From NCBI GenBank assembly GCA_965216335.1, contig OZ244154.1, positions 3,534,001 to 3,598,000 of the forward strand: 64,000 nucleotides of DNA, read 5' to 3'. The notes beneath the pieces were generated by a model, which was not told the origin of the DNA, searched no databases, and saw nothing but the letters and a program-made list of their open reading frames with translations. Numbering within the stretch: position 1 is the first letter of the stretch; every line of letters starts with the position of its first letter. The position numbers and the translations under genes are program-made. Source of the stretch: JAHEJE01 sp965216335. Its GTDB lineage: Bacteria; Pseudomonadota; Alphaproteobacteria; Rhizobiales; Aestuariivirgaceae. Positions 35,515 through 44,923 of the stretch are shown here, in pieces.

Positions 35515-36726
35515 ATGAAGCGGCTCGAACACGTTCGCATTCTGATGTACAGCCACGACACTTTCGGCCTCGGCCATTTGCGCCGATGCCGGGAGATCGC
35601 CCATTCGCTGGTCGAACACTTCAAGGGCCTGCACATCCTGATCATCTCGGGCTCGCCGATCGCCGGCGCCTTCGACTTCCGCGCCCGCGTTGACTTCGTC
35701 AAGATCCCCAGCGTCATCAAGCTGCACAACGGCGAATACACCTCCATCGACCAGCACATCGATATCCAGGAGACTCTGGACATGCGCTCCTCGATGATCC
35801 GCAATACGGCGGAAAGCTTCAAACCTGACATATTCATTGCCGACAAGGAGCCGATGGGCCTGCGCAACGAGTTGGAAGGCCTGCTACATGATCTCAAAGC
35901 CCGCGGCTGCACGCTTGTGCTCGGCCTGCGCGAGGTGATGGATTCACCGCCGCTGCTCAAGGCGGAATGGGGACGCAGCGGCGTCCTCGCCAAGATCGAG
36001 CAGCTCTACGACGATATCTGGGTCTACGGCCCGGACGGCTTCTGGGACCCGTTGAACGGTTTTGAAGTGAGCCCGGCAGTGAAGGCCCGCATGACCTACA
36101 TGGGCTTTCTCGACCGCTCGATCCCGCCCAGCTACACCAGCCACGAACAGGAACGCGCGCCCTACATCCTGGTCACCGCCGGCGGCGGCGGCGATGGTGC
36201 CCGCCTGGTGCGCCAGGTGCTCGCGGCCTACGAGATGTACGGCCCGTCCGACCATGACGCTGTCGTGGTGCTCGGGCCGTTCATGCCGGCCGACGACCGT
36301 GAGGAAATCCTTAACCGGGCCAGCAAGCTCGACAGGGTCAGGATCATCGAATTCGACAACCGCCTCGAACGCCTGATCGCGGGCGCCGATGCCCTCGTCG
36401 GCATGTGCGGATACAACACGTTCTGCGAAGTGCTGGCCTTCGACAAACCGGCCCTGATTGTGCCGCGCGTGCGCCCGCGCGAGGAACAGTTCGTGCGCGC
36501 CAAACGGGCTGAGGAACTCGGCCTGATCGACATGCTGCATCCCTGCGATGCCGATGATCCCAAGCGGATGGCGGAGGCACTTGCCAAGGCGATTGCCCGT
36601 CCGGCCCCGTCGAAGGCGGCGGTGACCGGCCTGATGGACGGGCTGGACAATATCGCCGACCGGGTCGAGCAGATCATCATCGACCGTGAACGCCCGGCAC
36701 TGTCGGTCGTCCGCGGTGGTCACTGA
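35515..36726 (+). CDS. Predicted GT-B glycosyltransferase (COG4671/GT28-like)
   Basis: A 403-aa protein starting MKRLEHVRILMYSHDTFGLGHLRRC, the N-terminal motif of the COG4671 group related to MurG. The C-terminal half has LVTAGGGGDGARLVRQVL and MCGYNTFCEVLAFDKPALIVPR, matching the donor-binding domain of GT28 enzymes. AAGGAAA precedes ATG 35515. It is the first of three glycosyltransferase genes in a row before a large ABC exporter. Acceptor and sugar are unknown. Confidence 0.8.
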   Translation: MKRLEHVRILMYSHDTFGLGHLRRCREIAHSLVEHFKGLHILIISGSPIAGAFDFRARVDFVKIPSVIKLHNGEYTSIDQHIDIQETLDMRSSMIRNTAESFKPDIFIADKEPMGLRNELEGLLHDLKARGCTLVLGLREVMDSPPLLKAEWGRSGVLAKIEQLYDDIWVYGPDGFWDPLNGFEVSPAVKARMTYMGFLDRSIPPSYTSHEQERAPYILVTAGGGGDGARLVRQVLAAYEMYGPSDHDAVVVLGPFMPADDREEILNRASKLDRVRIIEFDNRLERLIAGADALVGMCGYNTFCEVLAFDKPALIVPRVRPREEQFVRAKRAEELGLIDMLHPCDADDPKRMAEALAKAIARPAPSKAAVTGLMDGLDNIADRVEQIIIDRERPALSVVRGGH

Positions 36727-36743
36727 GCCCTGCAACCACCCCC

Positions 36744-37994
36744 ATGCCGAACCGCATCGCGATTGTCCTGAAAGGCTATCCGCGCCTGTCGGAAACCTTC
36801 ATCGCCCAGGAAATCCTCGGCCTTGAGCGTGCCGGGTTCGACCTGCAGCTGATCTCCATGCGCCACCCGACCGACGTCAAGCGCCACCCTGTGCATAACG
36901 AGATTTCCGCCCCGGTTCTCTACTTGCCGGAATACCTGCACGACGAGCCGTTGCGAGTGGCTCGCGCAGCGGTCCAAAGCTTGTTCCGCCCCGGCTTTGC
37001 GGCGGCATTCAGGATTTGGCTTGCCGATTTGCCGGGCGACTTCACCCGTAACCGCTTCCGCCGCTTCGGGCAGGCTCTTGTGCTGGCCAGTGAATTGCCC
37101 GAGGGCATTGCCCACCTGCACGCCCATTTCATCCACACCCCCGGCGACGTCACCCGCTACACCAGCCTGCTGACCGGGCTCACCTGGACCTGCTCGGCCC
37201 ACGCCAAGGATATCTGGACCTCGAAGCCTGAAAACCTGCGCCGCAAGCTCGGCGCCGCGCGCTGGGTCGTGACCTGTACGAAGAACGGTTGGCGTCATCT
37301 GCGCGGTCTTGCACCGCGCCCGGACAGCATTCACCTGAGCTACCACGGCCTTGACCTTTCCCGCTTTCCCTCGCCGCCGGAAACACCGTCCAAACGCGAT
37401 GGCAGCGATCCGGCCGATCCCGTCCGCCTGCTGTGCGTCTGCCGGGCGGTGGAAAAGAAGGGCCTCGACGTGCTGCTTAGAGCGCTTGCCCGGCTGCCCG
37501 ACAACCTCAACTGGCGTCTGACCCATATCGGCGGCGGTACACTTGTCGACAATCTCAAGCACCAAACCACGCAGCTCGGGCTTGCGGACAGGGTGGAGTG
37601 GTCCGGCCCGCGCGACCAGTCCGAGGTACTCGATGCCTACCGCGCCAGCGACCTGTTCGTCCTGCCCTGCCGCATCGCCGCCGATGGCGATCGTGACGGC
37701 CTGCCAAATGTTATCGTCGAGGCGCTCAGCCAGCGCCTGTGCTGCCTATCCACCGACGTCTCCGGCGTGCCCGAACTGATCGACGATGGTGAAACCGGCC
37801 GGCTGGTGCCGTCGGAGGACCCTGAGGCCCTGGGCGCCGCGCTCGCCGAACTGATCGGCGATCCGGCCGCTCGCGCCAGTATGGCCCGCACCGGCGAACA
37901 GCGCGTCCGCGGCCAGTTCGACATGCACGCCAGCATCGCCACGCTCAAGGAGCTGTTCACCCGGGTGCTGGACACATCGGCGGCCCGGTCATGA
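36744..37994 (+). CDS. Family 4 glycosyltransferase (colanic acid/WcaL-like)
   Basis: A 416-aa GT-B enzyme starting MPNRIAIVLKGYPRLSETFIAQEI, a hallmark of the GT4 group containing WcaL/AmsK. HLHAHFIHTPGDVTRY follows, and the donor site is PCRIAADGDRDGLPNVIVEAL. No clear ribosome site is seen 17 bp after the previous stop. It overlaps the next gene by 4 bp (ATGA), so the three transferases are made together. Confidence 0.85.
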   Translation: MPNRIAIVLKGYPRLSETFIAQEILGLERAGFDLQLISMRHPTDVKRHPVHNEISAPVLYLPEYLHDEPLRVARAAVQSLFRPGFAAAFRIWLADLPGDFTRNRFRRFGQALVLASELPEGIAHLHAHFIHTPGDVTRYTSLLTGLTWTCSAHAKDIWTSKPENLRRKLGAARWVVTCTKNGWRHLRGLAPRPDSIHLSYHGLDLSRFPSPPETPSKRDGSDPADPVRLLCVCRAVEKKGLDVLLRALARLPDNLNWRLTHIGGGTLVDNLKHQTTQLGLADRVEWSGPRDQSEVLDAYRASDLFVLPCRIAADGDRDGLPNVIVEALSQRLCCLSTDVSGVPELIDDGETGRLVPSEDPEALGAALAELIGDPAARASMARTGEQRVRGQFDMHASIATLKELFTRVLDTSAARS

Positions 37995-39115
37995 AGGTCC
38001 TGTTCTACGTCCAGCACCTGCTCGGCATCGGCCACCTGGCCCGCGCCAGCCTGATCGCCGAAGCGCTGGCCGAACGCGGCTGCCGGGTCACCATGGTGAT
38101 GGGCGGCGCCCCCGTGCCCGGTTTTCCCGGCCCTGGTATCGCCACCGTGCAGCTTGCCCCGCTGGCCGCCGGCGACGGCGGTTTCTCCGATCTTGTGGAC
38201 CAGCAGGGCAATTCCATAGACGATGCCTTCCGAGGTCGCCGCGCTGCCGATCTGGTGTCTGTCCTCACCGACATCGCCCCCGATGTCCTGCTCATCGAGG
38301 CCTTCCCATTTGGCCGCCGCCAGATGCGGTTTGAACTGTTGCCGCTGCTCGATGCGGCACAGGCCCTGCCGTTGCCGCCGGTCATCGCCTGTTCCCTGCG
38401 CGATATCCTGCAGCAGCGCAGCCTCAAACGGCACCGGGAGACGGCCTGTCTGGTAAATCGCTATTTCGATCATGTGCTGGTCCACGGCGATCCACGATTT
38501 GCCGCCTTTGAGGAGACGTTTCCGCTCATTTCTGACCTTGACGCAAAGATAAGTTACACCGGTGTCGTGTCTGCCGCGCCGGGTCCGCTGCAGGGACCGG
38601 CATTCGATGTCGTCGTCTCCGCCGGCGGCGGTGCTGCCGGCGCCGCGCTCATGCGATCTGCCGCCAGAGCCGTTCAGCGCACACCGCTGGCCGATGCCCG
38701 CTGGTGCGTCCTGACCGGCCCCAATCTCGACACCGCCACCAGGCGGTTCGTCGCCGCCAACGCACCTGCCAACGTCACCGTTGCCGGAACCCGCAGCGAC
38801 TTTCGTGCGCTGCTCAGCCGGTGCATGCTGTCGGTCTCCCAGGCCGGATACAACACCATGGCCGATGTACTGCGCGCCGGCTGCCGGTCGCTGGTCGTGC
38901 CGTTCGCCGCCGGTGGTGAAAGCGAACAGACCATGCGCGCCGAACGCCTGGCCGAGCGCGGTCTGGTTACGCTGGTGCGCGAAGAAGGCCTGACACCGGA
39001 AAACCTTGCCCAGGCGATCGACGCGGCCGTCTCGGTGCCGCCCCCGCCGCCATCCTCTATCGATCTCGATGGCGCCGGGCGCAGTGCTGAACTCCTCATG
39101 TCGGCACGCAAGTAA
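37991..39115 (+). CDS. Predicted GT-B glycosyltransferase (COG4671/GT28-like, second copy)
   Basis: A 374-aa protein starting MKVLFYVQHLLGIGHLARASLIAEAL. The C-terminal half has VVSAGGGAAGAALM and SVSQAGYNTMADVLRAGCRSLVVPF, the GT28 donor-domain signature. It is distantly paralogous to the gene at 35515. The C-terminus is proline-rich (VPPPPPSS). A 6-bp hairpin (39127-39147) follows the stop but has no T-run. Confidence 0.8.
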   Translation: MKVLFYVQHLLGIGHLARASLIAEALAERGCRVTMVMGGAPVPGFPGPGIATVQLAPLAAGDGGFSDLVDQQGNSIDDAFRGRRAADLVSVLTDIAPDVLLIEAFPFGRRQMRFELLPLLDAAQALPLPPVIACSLRDILQQRSLKRHRETACLVNRYFDHVLVHGDPRFAAFEETFPLISDLDAKISYTGVVSAAPGPLQGPAFDVVVSAGGGAAGAALMRSAARAVQRTPLADARWCVLTGPNLDTATRRFVAANAPANVTVAGTRSDFRALLSRCMLSVSQAGYNTMADVLRAGCRSLVVPFAAGGESEQTMRAERLAERGLVTLVREEGLTPENLAQAIDAAVSVPPPPPSSIDLDGAGRSAELLMSARK

Positions 39116-39273
39116 CCGTCCGAACTCCGCACCTGCGACATGTGCGGTTAATCACTTGCAGGCCCTGAAGGCTTGCTTATGCTGCCAGAGCACAACACAA
39201 TAAGCCCTTTTTGGCAGTATGTTACCTGATAGGGCAGGCCTCGAGGCAACACGACGGGCAGACGGACGGGCGC

Positions 39274-41991
39274 ATGGAACCCAACTTATTCCGTTACATC
39301 TGGAAGCACACCCGGCTGCAGCAGCTCTGGGTGCTGTTCATCGTGCTCGCCTCGATGCCGACCTATTTCTTCGCCCTCGATCTGCCCAAGCGCATCGTCA
39401 ACGGCCCGATCCAGGGCAACGGTTTCGAGACGAGTTCAACCCAGCCGTTCTTCGATCTCACCTTTGATGTACCCGATTGGCTCTCGTCTTCCGGCACCGT
39501 CACCCTGTTTGGCGGTATCGAACTCGACCGCTTCAGCATGCTCGTGGCTTTGAGCTTCTTGTTCCTCGGTCTTGTCTGCATCAACGGCCTGTTCAAGTTC
39601 TACATCAACACCTACAAGGGCCGGCTCGGCGAGCGCATGCTGCGCCGCCTGCGCTTCGAGTTGCTCGACCGGGTACTGCGATTCCCGATGAACCAGTTTC
39701 GCCGGGTCAAGCCGGCTGAAGTCGCCACGATGGTCAAGGATGAGGTCGAGCCGCTTGGCGGCTTCATCGGCGATGCCTACGTCCAGCCAGTGTTCCTCGG
39801 CGGCCAGGCGATCACCGCCATGGCCTTCATCATGCTGCAGAGCTTCTGGCTCGGCCTGATCGCCGGCGGTATCGTTGCCGCCCAGGCGATCCTCATCCCC
39901 CGCCTGCGCCGTCGCCTCATCGAGCTTGGCCGCCAGCGCCAGCTGACCGCCCGCGATCTTGCCGGCCGGGTCGGCGAAATCGTCGATGGCATCGCCAGCG
40001 TGCATGTCAACGACATGTCCAACTACGAGCGGGCCGACATTTCGCACCGTCTCGGCCGCATCTTCAAGATCCGTTACGAGATCTACCAGCGCAAGTTTTT
40101 CGTCAAGTTTCTCAATAACTTCCTGGCTCAGTTGACGCCCTTCCTGTTCTACCTGATCGGTGGCTACTTTGCGCTGACCGGGCGTCTCGATATCGGCCAG
40201 CTCGTCGCCGTCATCGCCGCCTACAAGGACCTGCCGTCACCGATCAAGGAACTGATCGACTGGGACCAGCAGCGCCTCGATGTCCAGGTCAAATACACCC
40301 AGGTGATCGAACAGTTCTCCTCCGACAACATGATCCCGCCGGATGTTCAGCCCCTGGTGCGTGGAAAGATCGAACCGCTGGCCGGCGGGTTCGCCGTGAC
40401 AGGCCTGAGCGCCAACGACGAGTCGGGCTCCAAGCTCCTGGAGCGCGTGTCGCTGTCGGTCAATCTCGGTGAAAGAGTCGCCCTGATCGGCGGGCTCAAC
40501 TCCGGTGCGGACTACTTGGCCGAAGCGCTGGCCCGGCTGCTCGGCCCGTCGGCCGGCAAGATCGCGCTGGCGGGCGAAGACCTGGACACCTTGCCGGAAT
40601 CCGTTACCGGCCGCCGGCTGGGCTATGCCGGTGCCGATTCAGCCCTGATCCACGGCTCGCTGCGCCATAATCTACTCTACTCCGTCAAGTTCGCTCCGCC
40701 GTCAGGCGAAGACGGCCTGGACGCCGCCGACCCGCAACGTGAATGGGAAATCCGCGAAGCCCAGCGCACCGGCAATTCGGCGCAGGATATCACTCTCGAC
40801 TGGGTCGACTACCAGGCCGTGGGCGTCGCCGACAAGGCACAGCTCCTCGGACGCCTGAAACAGGTTTTGGCTATCGTCGAGCTTGAATCGGACCTTTTGA
40901 ACCTGGGGCTTCGCGGGCGGGTTGACGTCGACGACCGGGCAGATTTCGCCGCCCAGGTGCTCAACGCCCGAAAGGGCCTCCACGACCGCTTGCGCGAAGA
41001 CCAGTACGCCGGCCTGGTCGAACAGTTCGATCCCGACAAGTACTCCACCCAGGCGACCATCGGCGAAAATCTGCTGTTCGGCACCGTCGCGGCGTCCGAC
41101 AGGACGCTCGAGGACGTCGCCTATCACCCACACCTTCGCAAGACGCTGGAGGCCGAGGGCCTGTTCGCCACATTGTTCGAAATGGGCCGCGAAATCGCCG
41201 ACACCGCCATTGAGCTGTTTGCCGACCTGCCGGCCGACCATCCGTTCTTCGAACAGCTCAGCTTCATGACAGCCGACCAGATCCCCGAATATCAGGCGGT
41301 GCTGGCCCGCATCCAGAATCAGTCCCTGGACGAAGTCGCGCTGGACGACAGGCGCCTGATCATGCGCTTGCCGTTCATGTACATCGAGCCGCGCCACCGC
41401 CTCGGTCTGCTCGACGAGGACATGCAGGACCGTCTGGTGCGCGCCCGCCGGGCCTATCGCGAGAACCTGCCCGCCGACCTGTCTGATGACATCGAATTCT
41501 ACGATCCGGCGACCTACAACAGTGCCGCCTCCGTGCAGGACAACATTCTGTTCGGGCGCATCGCCTATGGTGTGGCCGGCGGTCCTGAACGCATCATGGA
41601 ACTGATCCGCAGCGTGCTTGAGGAGCACGAACTGCACGATCCGGTTCTCGACGTCGGGCTCGACTACAACGTCGGCAGCGGCGGCAAGCGTCTGTCGGCC
41701 GGCCAGCGCCAGAAGGTCATGCTTGCCCGCGCACTGATCAAGCGGCCCGACATCCTGATTGTCAATCGGGCACTGTCGGCGCTCGACAAGCAGAGCCAGT
41801 CACTGATCATCGGCAACGTCATGTCGGCAACCCGCGGTGAGAACGTCGCGGTGATCTGGGTCTTGGCCAACGCCGATATTTCCGTCGAATTCGACCGGGT
41901 TCTGGTCATGTCCGATGGCCAGATTGCAGAGGACGGCAAGCCTGAAGAGCTTTTGAAAACCGGGGGTGTGTTTGCTAGCCTTGTGGCTTGA
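39274..41991 (+). CDS. Large ABC exporter with degenerate ATPase site and inserted repeats
   Basis: A 905-aa protein. Residues about 10-350 are an ABC type 1 exporter membrane domain with six helices. The Walker A position (about 406) reads GGLNSGADY and lacks the essential lysine. The Walker B position (about 828) reads ILIVNRALSALD, with N and R in place of D and E. The signature LSAGQRQKVMLARAL (about 806) is kept. About 350 extra residues lie between Walker A and the signature. They contain GSLRHNLLYS, ATIGENLLFG and ASVQDNILFG; the latter two sit in DPDKYSTQ and DPATYNSA contexts. So the insert looks like repeated Q-loop-following segments. It probably cannot hydrolyse ATP at a canonical site. 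ATG 39274 is chosen; its ribosome site is weak, and TTG 39211 is an alternative. Confidence 0.75.
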   Translation: MEPNLFRYIWKHTRLQQLWVLFIVLASMPTYFFALDLPKRIVNGPIQGNGFETSSTQPFFDLTFDVPDWLSSSGTVTLFGGIELDRFSMLVALSFLFLGLVCINGLFKFYINTYKGRLGERMLRRLRFELLDRVLRFPMNQFRRVKPAEVATMVKDEVEPLGGFIGDAYVQPVFLGGQAITAMAFIMLQSFWLGLIAGGIVAAQAILIPRLRRRLIELGRQRQLTARDLAGRVGEIVDGIASVHVNDMSNYERADISHRLGRIFKIRYEIYQRKFFVKFLNNFLAQLTPFLFYLIGGYFALTGRLDIGQLVAVIAAYKDLPSPIKELIDWDQQRLDVQVKYTQVIEQFSSDNMIPPDVQPLVRGKIEPLAGGFAVTGLSANDESGSKLLERVSLSVNLGERVALIGGLNSGADYLAEALARLLGPSAGKIALAGEDLDTLPESVTGRRLGYAGADSALIHGSLRHNLLYSVKFAPPSGEDGLDAADPQREWEIREAQRTGNSAQDITLDWVDYQAVGVADKAQLLGRLKQVLAIVELESDLLNLGLRGRVDVDDRADFAAQVLNARKGLHDRLREDQYAGLVEQFDPDKYSTQATIGENLLFGTVAASDRTLEDVAYHPHLRKTLEAEGLFATLFEMGREIADTAIELFADLPADHPFFEQLSFMTADQIPEYQAVLARIQNQSLDEVALDDRRLIMRLPFMYIEPRHRLGLLDEDMQDRLVRARRAYRENLPADLSDDIEFYDPATYNSAASVQDNILFGRIAYGVAGGPERIMELIRSVLEEHELHDPVLDVGLDYNVGSGGKRLSAGQRQKVMLARALIKRPDILIVNRALSALDKQSQSLIIGNVMSATRGENVAVIWVLANADISVEFDRVLVMSDGQIAEDGKPEELLKTGGVFASLVA

Positions 41992-42032
41992 ACATGCCAG
42001 ACCTTTAACGCGTATGAGAAGGTTTGAGGACC

Positions 42033-42494
42033 ATGGGACTTAAAGACGAAGTAGAACTGCTGAAGCGCGTACCGCTGTTCAGTCAGATCGATGCCGCCAA
42101 GCTCAAGTTGCTGGCGTTTACATCCGAGCGGATTTCCTTCCAGCCGGACCAGACGATGTTCAAGCAGGGCGATACCGGCGATGCCGCCTATGTTCTGATC
42201 AACGGCGAGGCGACCGTTCTGGCCGAGACGCCCCAGGGCGAGGTGCCTGTCGCGACGGTCGGTGAGAACGCCATCATCGGCGAGATCGCCATCCTGTGCG
42301 AAATCCCGCGCACCGCCACCGTCAGGGCTTCCGGTCAGGTCGAGGTGCTGAAGATCGAAAAGGAGCACTTCTTGCGCCTGATCCGCGAGTTTCCCGAAAT
42401 GGGCATCGAGGTTATGCGCGAACTTGCGAACCGGCTGAGCCATACCACCGCCGAACTCTCCCAGGCCCGCAGTGCGCTGCGCGCCCAAGCCTGA
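42033..42494 (+). CDS. Stand-alone cyclic-nucleotide-binding domain protein
   Basis: A 153-aa protein that is a single cNMP-binding domain. The phosphate-binding cassette is GEIAILCEIPRTATV (residues about 83-97), with GDTGDAAYVLINGEA before it. No helix-turn-helix follows, only a short helical tail, so it is not a Crp-type DNA-binding regulator. GAGGA precedes ATG 42033. It starts 41 bp after the degenerate ABC exporter, which suggests it is a regulatory partner of that protein or of the glycan locus. Confidence 0.85.
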   Translation: MGLKDEVELLKRVPLFSQIDAAKLKLLAFTSERISFQPDQTMFKQGDTGDAAYVLINGEATVLAETPQGEVPVATVGENAIIGEIAILCEIPRTATVRASGQVEVLKIEKEHFLRLIREFPEMGIEVMRELANRLSHTTAELSQARSALRAQA

Positions 42495-42539
42495 CCGCGC
42501 TGCAGTGTTGCATTTCCCGTCCCATCGGTGATCAGCGCC

Positions 42540-43019
42540 ATGGCAATCAATTGGCTTGGCCTGCTGGGGCCACGTATCAAGCCGGCGCTTCATCCATATT
42601 GGCTGCTCAGCCGGGGCCTGACGCTGGGTGTGCGCTGTGCAGCTTTCGATGCAGAGGGCCGGGTTTGCCTGGTGCGCCACACCTACACGCCCGGCTGGCA
42701 TTTTCCAGGCGGCGGCGTCGAGCCCGGCGAGACCGCCCATGCGGCGGTGGCAAAGGAATTGCGCGAGGAAGCCGGTGTTGAACTGACCGGGCCGCCGTCG
42801 CTGTTCGGCGTCTATGCCAACGCCCGGGCATCACGCCGCGACCACGTCATCTTGTTCGTTGCAAAAAGCTGGAATCAGGGAGAGATTTCACTGCCGAATC
42901 GGGAGATCGCCGAAGCCGGCATGTTCGGCGTTTCGGATTTGCCGGCCGATACATCGGACGCCACGCGCAGGCGGCTTGGCGAGATCTTCAACGACGCGGT
43001 TGTGCAAGCCCACTGGTAA
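42540..43019 (+). CDS. NUDIX hydrolase
   Basis: A 159-aa protein with a complete Nudix box, GGGVEPGETAHAAVAKEL followed by REEAGVEL. The N-terminus LLSRGLTLGVRCAAFDAEGRVCLVRHTYTPGWHFPGGG is typical of the ADP-ribose/nucleotide-sugar pyrophosphohydrolase group. ATG 42540 is used; GTG 42528 in frame is possible. It closes the glycosyltransferase-exporter operon and might hydrolyse a nucleotide sugar or a toxic nucleotide. Confidence 0.8.
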   Translation: MAINWLGLLGPRIKPALHPYWLLSRGLTLGVRCAAFDAEGRVCLVRHTYTPGWHFPGGGVEPGETAHAAVAKELREEAGVELTGPPSLFGVYANARASRRDHVILFVAKSWNQGEISLPNREIAEAGMFGVSDLPADTSDATRRRLGEIFNDAVVQAHW

Positions 43020-43328
43020 GAGCGGTGTGGCGCTGTTGCCCGCCACAAACGTGCTGTTAATCAAGTGCTTACCATGCGGAAGGTTCTTTTCCGCTGGATA
43101 TATAAAATTTGCTTCAAAGCCGCTACAATCCCTGTAACATTGCCTTGGAGGGATGGGTAATTGGGCCGGCAGCGCGGTTTGCGGCGGTCGGGTCCTTGTT
43201 GCAAACAAGCCACAAGCGGTAACAATTGCCGGTTGCGAGGCTTTGGAATGAGTGGTTGGCATTTGACCGGTGGGCTTACTCACCGTAAGTTGGCGCTCAA
43301 TATTACGAGTCTAAGTTGGGGAATCGGG
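43020..43328. other. 309-bp intergenic region upstream of tolC-like gene
   Basis: Two small hairpins are visible: 43027-43046 (GTGGCG/CGCCAC), just after the nudix stop, and 43076-43094 (GCGGAA/TTCCGC). An AT-rich island follows at 43098-43112. I cannot assign a promoter with confidence. The tolC frame is open through the second half, with a possible start at ATG 43248 preceded by GAGG. Confidence 0.4.
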
Positions 43329-44753
43329 ATGGTCGTACGGCTCAAGAAATTCATGCTAGGCGCCGCTTCATTGATGGCAGCGAGCGTAATTGGCGCATCC
43401 GGCGGATGGGCGATGTCGATGTCTGACGCAGTCCGGATTGCCGTGGAAAGCAACCCTGAAATCGGCGAGGCGATCGCCAATCGCGAGGCGATCGAGTTCG
43501 AGCTGCGCCAGGGGCGTGGCCTTTACCTGCCTCGGATCGACCTGGAAGGCAGCCTTGGCGCGGAAATCCGCGACAGCCGCTCGACCCATCAGACGGGGGA
43601 CAATGACCACGTTTTTTTCCGCAAGGAAGGTAGCGTTGTCATCAGGCAGCTGCTGTTCGACGGTTTCGGCACCGATGCCGAGGTCGAACGCCAGGCATCG
43701 CGGGTCGATGGCGCCTCGCACCGGGTGTTCGAACGCTCCGAGTTCGTCGCCCTTGCCGTTATCCGCGAGTATCTCGACATCATTCGGCTCCGCCGCGTGG
43801 TCTCGATTTCCAAGAACAACGTTGCATATCATCGCCGCCTGGTTGGCCGGATCGGTGAAGGTGCCGCGGAAGGCTCGTTGAGCGTCGCCGACCGCCAGCA
43901 GGCTCAGGAGCGCCTGTATGCCGCAAAGGCCAGGGTTGCTGAGGCCCGTGAGGAACTGAAAGCGGCAGAAGCACGGTTCATCCGCCTGGTCGGCCGCAAT
44001 GCCGGCAAGGTCTCGGTGCCGCGCCGCATCTCGCGCGCTTTGCCCGCGACCAAGTCGCATGCCATCGGCACGGCCCGCGCCAGCCATCCGTCGGTGAAAC
44101 TGGCCAAGGCCGATATCGATGCTGCAACCGCCTTGGTGAAGGCCGCTGAATCCCGCTACTATCCCAAGTTCACGCTGGAAGGCCGGGCGCGCGCCGGACA
44201 CAATCTGAGTGGTTTCCGCGGTCACGATCATGACGCGCAGGCCAATGTCGTCATGAGCTGGAATATCTATAATGGCGGCATCGACACCGCGAATCGCCAG
44301 GAGCAGATCCGTCGCGTTGACGAGCAGCGCAAGCGTCTGCACCGCATCACCCGCGAAGTCGAGGAGGCCGTGCGCCTGTCCTGGGATCGCCGTGACGAGC
44401 AGCGCCGCCGCCTGGCCGAGTTGCGCCGTCAGCATAATGCAATTGTTCAGCTGGTCCGGTCCTATACCGAGCAATTCAACATCGGTCAGCGTTCGCTGCT
44501 CGACCTGCTCGACACGCAGAACACCCGCGTTTCAGCCCGCATCGCCGTGGAAACCGCGGATGCGGCGGTGAAGTTCGCCGAGTATCGCATCCTGGCATCG
44601 ACCGGCACATTGCTGCGGACCATGAGTGTCAAGGCGCCAACCGCGTCGGACGCCTATGCCCGCGAGATGGTCAATGTGCCGCCAACGCCGCCGGCAGAAA
44701 CGCAAACCCGGTATTCACCCAAGCGCGACGGCAGCCTGGGACCGCTCTACTAG
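43329..44753 (+). CDS. TolC family outer-membrane channel protein for type I secretion
   Basis: A 474-aa TolC-like protein. MVVRLKKFMLGAASLMAASV is a signal peptide, cleaved near SGGWA. The repeated TolC/OEP pattern follows: SMSDAVRIAVESNPEIGEA, RRLVGRIGEGAAEGSLSVADRQQAQERL, and LVRSYTEQFNIGQRSLLDLLDTQNT. It forms the outer-membrane tunnel of a type I secretion system. ATG 43329 is chosen; ATG 43248 would add 27 residues and has an equal ribosome site. The matching ABC protein gene is downstream on the same strand. Confidence 0.9.
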   Translation: MVVRLKKFMLGAASLMAASVIGASGGWAMSMSDAVRIAVESNPEIGEAIANREAIEFELRQGRGLYLPRIDLEGSLGAEIRDSRSTHQTGDNDHVFFRKEGSVVIRQLLFDGFGTDAEVERQASRVDGASHRVFERSEFVALAVIREYLDIIRLRRVVSISKNNVAYHRRLVGRIGEGAAEGSLSVADRQQAQERLYAAKARVAEAREELKAAEARFIRLVGRNAGKVSVPRRISRALPATKSHAIGTARASHPSVKLAKADIDAATALVKAAESRYYPKFTLEGRARAGHNLSGFRGHDHDAQANVVMSWNIYNGGIDTANRQEQIRRVDEQRKRLHRITREVEEAVRLSWDRRDEQRRRLAELRRQHNAIVQLVRSYTEQFNIGQRSLLDLLDTQNTRVSARIAVETADAAVKFAEYRILASTGTLLRTMSVKAPTASDAYAREMVNVPPTPPAETQTRYSPKRDGSLGPLY

Positions 44754-44923
44754 GCGCGTCTTGCCCGGTTTGCCCGGCTCCGGGCGGCGTGGTAGCTTGT
44801 CTGCGACGAGGTTCGTTTCCCTTTTCCCTGCGGCGGGGAGAAGTGCGCTTTAACACATCGTGAAGCATCTTGTGTTTGCTTTTATTGGCCGCCACCGTGT
44901 CCTGAAGCGGACGGGAGAGTATT

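Noticed and set aside
44772..44806. GC hairpin (GCCCGG/CCGGGC) after the tolC-like stop as a terminator
   Set aside because: Short stem and no T-run; the LapB-like gene downstream on the same strand argues against a full stop.
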